Shown here: positions 63,446-64,000 of the stretch, piece by piece
Layout: every line of letters begins with the position of its first letter
How positions within the stretch are numbered: the stretch's first letter is position 1
Source of the DNA: Rana temporaria
Taxonomy: Eukaryota > Chordata > Amphibia > Anura > Ranidae
NCBI RefSeq assembly: GCF_905171775.1
Contig: NC_053489.1
Location: 395,455,983-395,519,982 of the forward strand
Direction: 5' to 3'
Length of the DNA: 64,000 nt
The notes under the pieces: model-generated
The model's database searches: none
What the model saw: the letters and a program-made list of their open reading frames with translations, nothing else
What the model was told of the DNA's origin: nothing
Translations under genes and position numbers: made by a program

Positions 63446-64000
63446 GGAGGGTGTTAGGGATAGAGTACAAGGTTCAGAGGTTTGCTATGCACAGAGGACA
63501 CTTCTGCCCCCACATCCATAGCTCACCTCACAGATTATCTCTGCAGCCACCTTAGCCCTTCCCCCACAACAGGTAAACTCTCCAACTCTCTATGCAGCTG
63601 CATCAACTCTGACCCTTTCTACTCCACTGCCCTCACCTGTGTACAAACAGAACCCCCCCCCCCCCATCTGCTCACCCACCAGTCTCAGCCCTCCACACAG
63701 TACATTTTTGATTATGCCTCTCCTCCACTGAACAGCAATGGCAGCAGAAGCAGCAGTGAGATCATCCAGCAGGGGGCGTCGGCATCTGAGACACCGGGTT
63801 GTTCCTCAGCCAGCATGGGATGCCCTGTCTACATCAGGGCCGTCTTTAATATGGTTTGGGCCCTGGGCAAACATTTTTTTGGGGCCCCCCTCCAGCTTAT
63901 TTTGGGCCTGGCTGGTTCACGTGTATGTGTTTTGGCGGTCCTCATTTGTGCAGGTACAGCAGCCCATTGATTTGAATAGGCTGCCATGCCTTTGTTTCCT
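63446..64000. other. Unassigned terminal segment; decayed repeat near 63835-63900
   Basis: A 162-codon open frame at 63482-63970 spans this segment, but the second half reads a gggccgtctttaatatggtttgggccctgggcaa repeat-like stretch also hinted at 16190-16225. The first half is Ser/Thr/Pro-rich with a C run at 63652-63664. I do not call it a gene. The window ends inside unassigned DNA. Confidence 0.4.

Noticed and set aside
63482..63970. 162-codon open frame at the right edge
   Set aside because: Ser/Pro-rich, partly over a decayed repeat and a C run. No splice or promoter context and no recognised domain. It could be revisited with sequence beyond the window.

Overview
The window reads as gene-poor, repeat-saturated vertebrate nuclear DNA. 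The repeat mix points to an anuran amphibian, probably a ranoid frog (inference): Tc1 transposons, a Rex1/CR1-group LINE, an L1 ORF1 fragment, a Penelope-like element with a GIY-YIG domain, a V-SINE-like tRNA-headed SINE, and very many short terminal-inverted-repeat (TIR) DNA elements. I recognise no intact host gene, no rRNA, no true tRNA gene and no CRISPR array. Most open frames are GC-rich foldback DNA or tandem repeats read through by chance. The real coding remnants are a two-exon fragment (171-748), Penelope-like RT/GIY-YIG (14510-15236), L1 ORF1 (minus, about 16400-17249), two broken Tc1 transposases (minus 22797-34286, plus 56405-58405) and one long uninterrupted LINE RT (minus 28412-29521).

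Layout. 0-22 kb: a foldback element with a spliced ORF, a 34-bp satellite (3.4-4.0 kb), TTAA-bounded elements (one complete at 7150-8133; one at 4.2-5.9 kb split by a TIR element at 4820-5514), short TIR elements with TAA/TTA duplications, the Penelope copy, the L1 piece, and elements with TA or TTT target duplications. 22.8-34.3 kb: one Tc1 copy split by a 10,468-bp insertion (23120-33587) with 13-bp TIRs and an ATA duplication. That insertion itself holds two 2-kb-scale foldbacks, the LINE, a V-SINE, a hAT-type MITE and part of a TTAA element. 34.5-43 kb: a Penelope-like module with a 12-bp target duplication, TTAA and TA elements, and a hAT element nested in a TA element. 43-47.7 kb: mostly AT-rich DNA with nothing recognised. 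47.7-64 kb: a hAT-like element, a triple nest (49.3-50.2 kb), further TIR and TTAA elements, a second Tc1 interrupted by another Penelope-like module, a complete TTAA element split by a TA element, compound microsatellites, and a 31-bp minisatellite with higher-order structure (62.6-63.4 kb).

Two themes link the parts. First, insertions nest inside insertions, so relative ages can be read off: 22.8-34.3 kb is a stratified record with Tc1 as the oldest layer. Second, inverted duplication is everywhere. The most interesting case is a pair of Penelope-like modules (34541-35507 and about 57230-58078) built the same way: a long arm, then a hammerhead-ribozyme-like core (short hairpin followed by GAAAC) within about 15 bases, then a spacer and a near-identical inverted arm. 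All family assignments come from reading motifs and ends; no database search was run.
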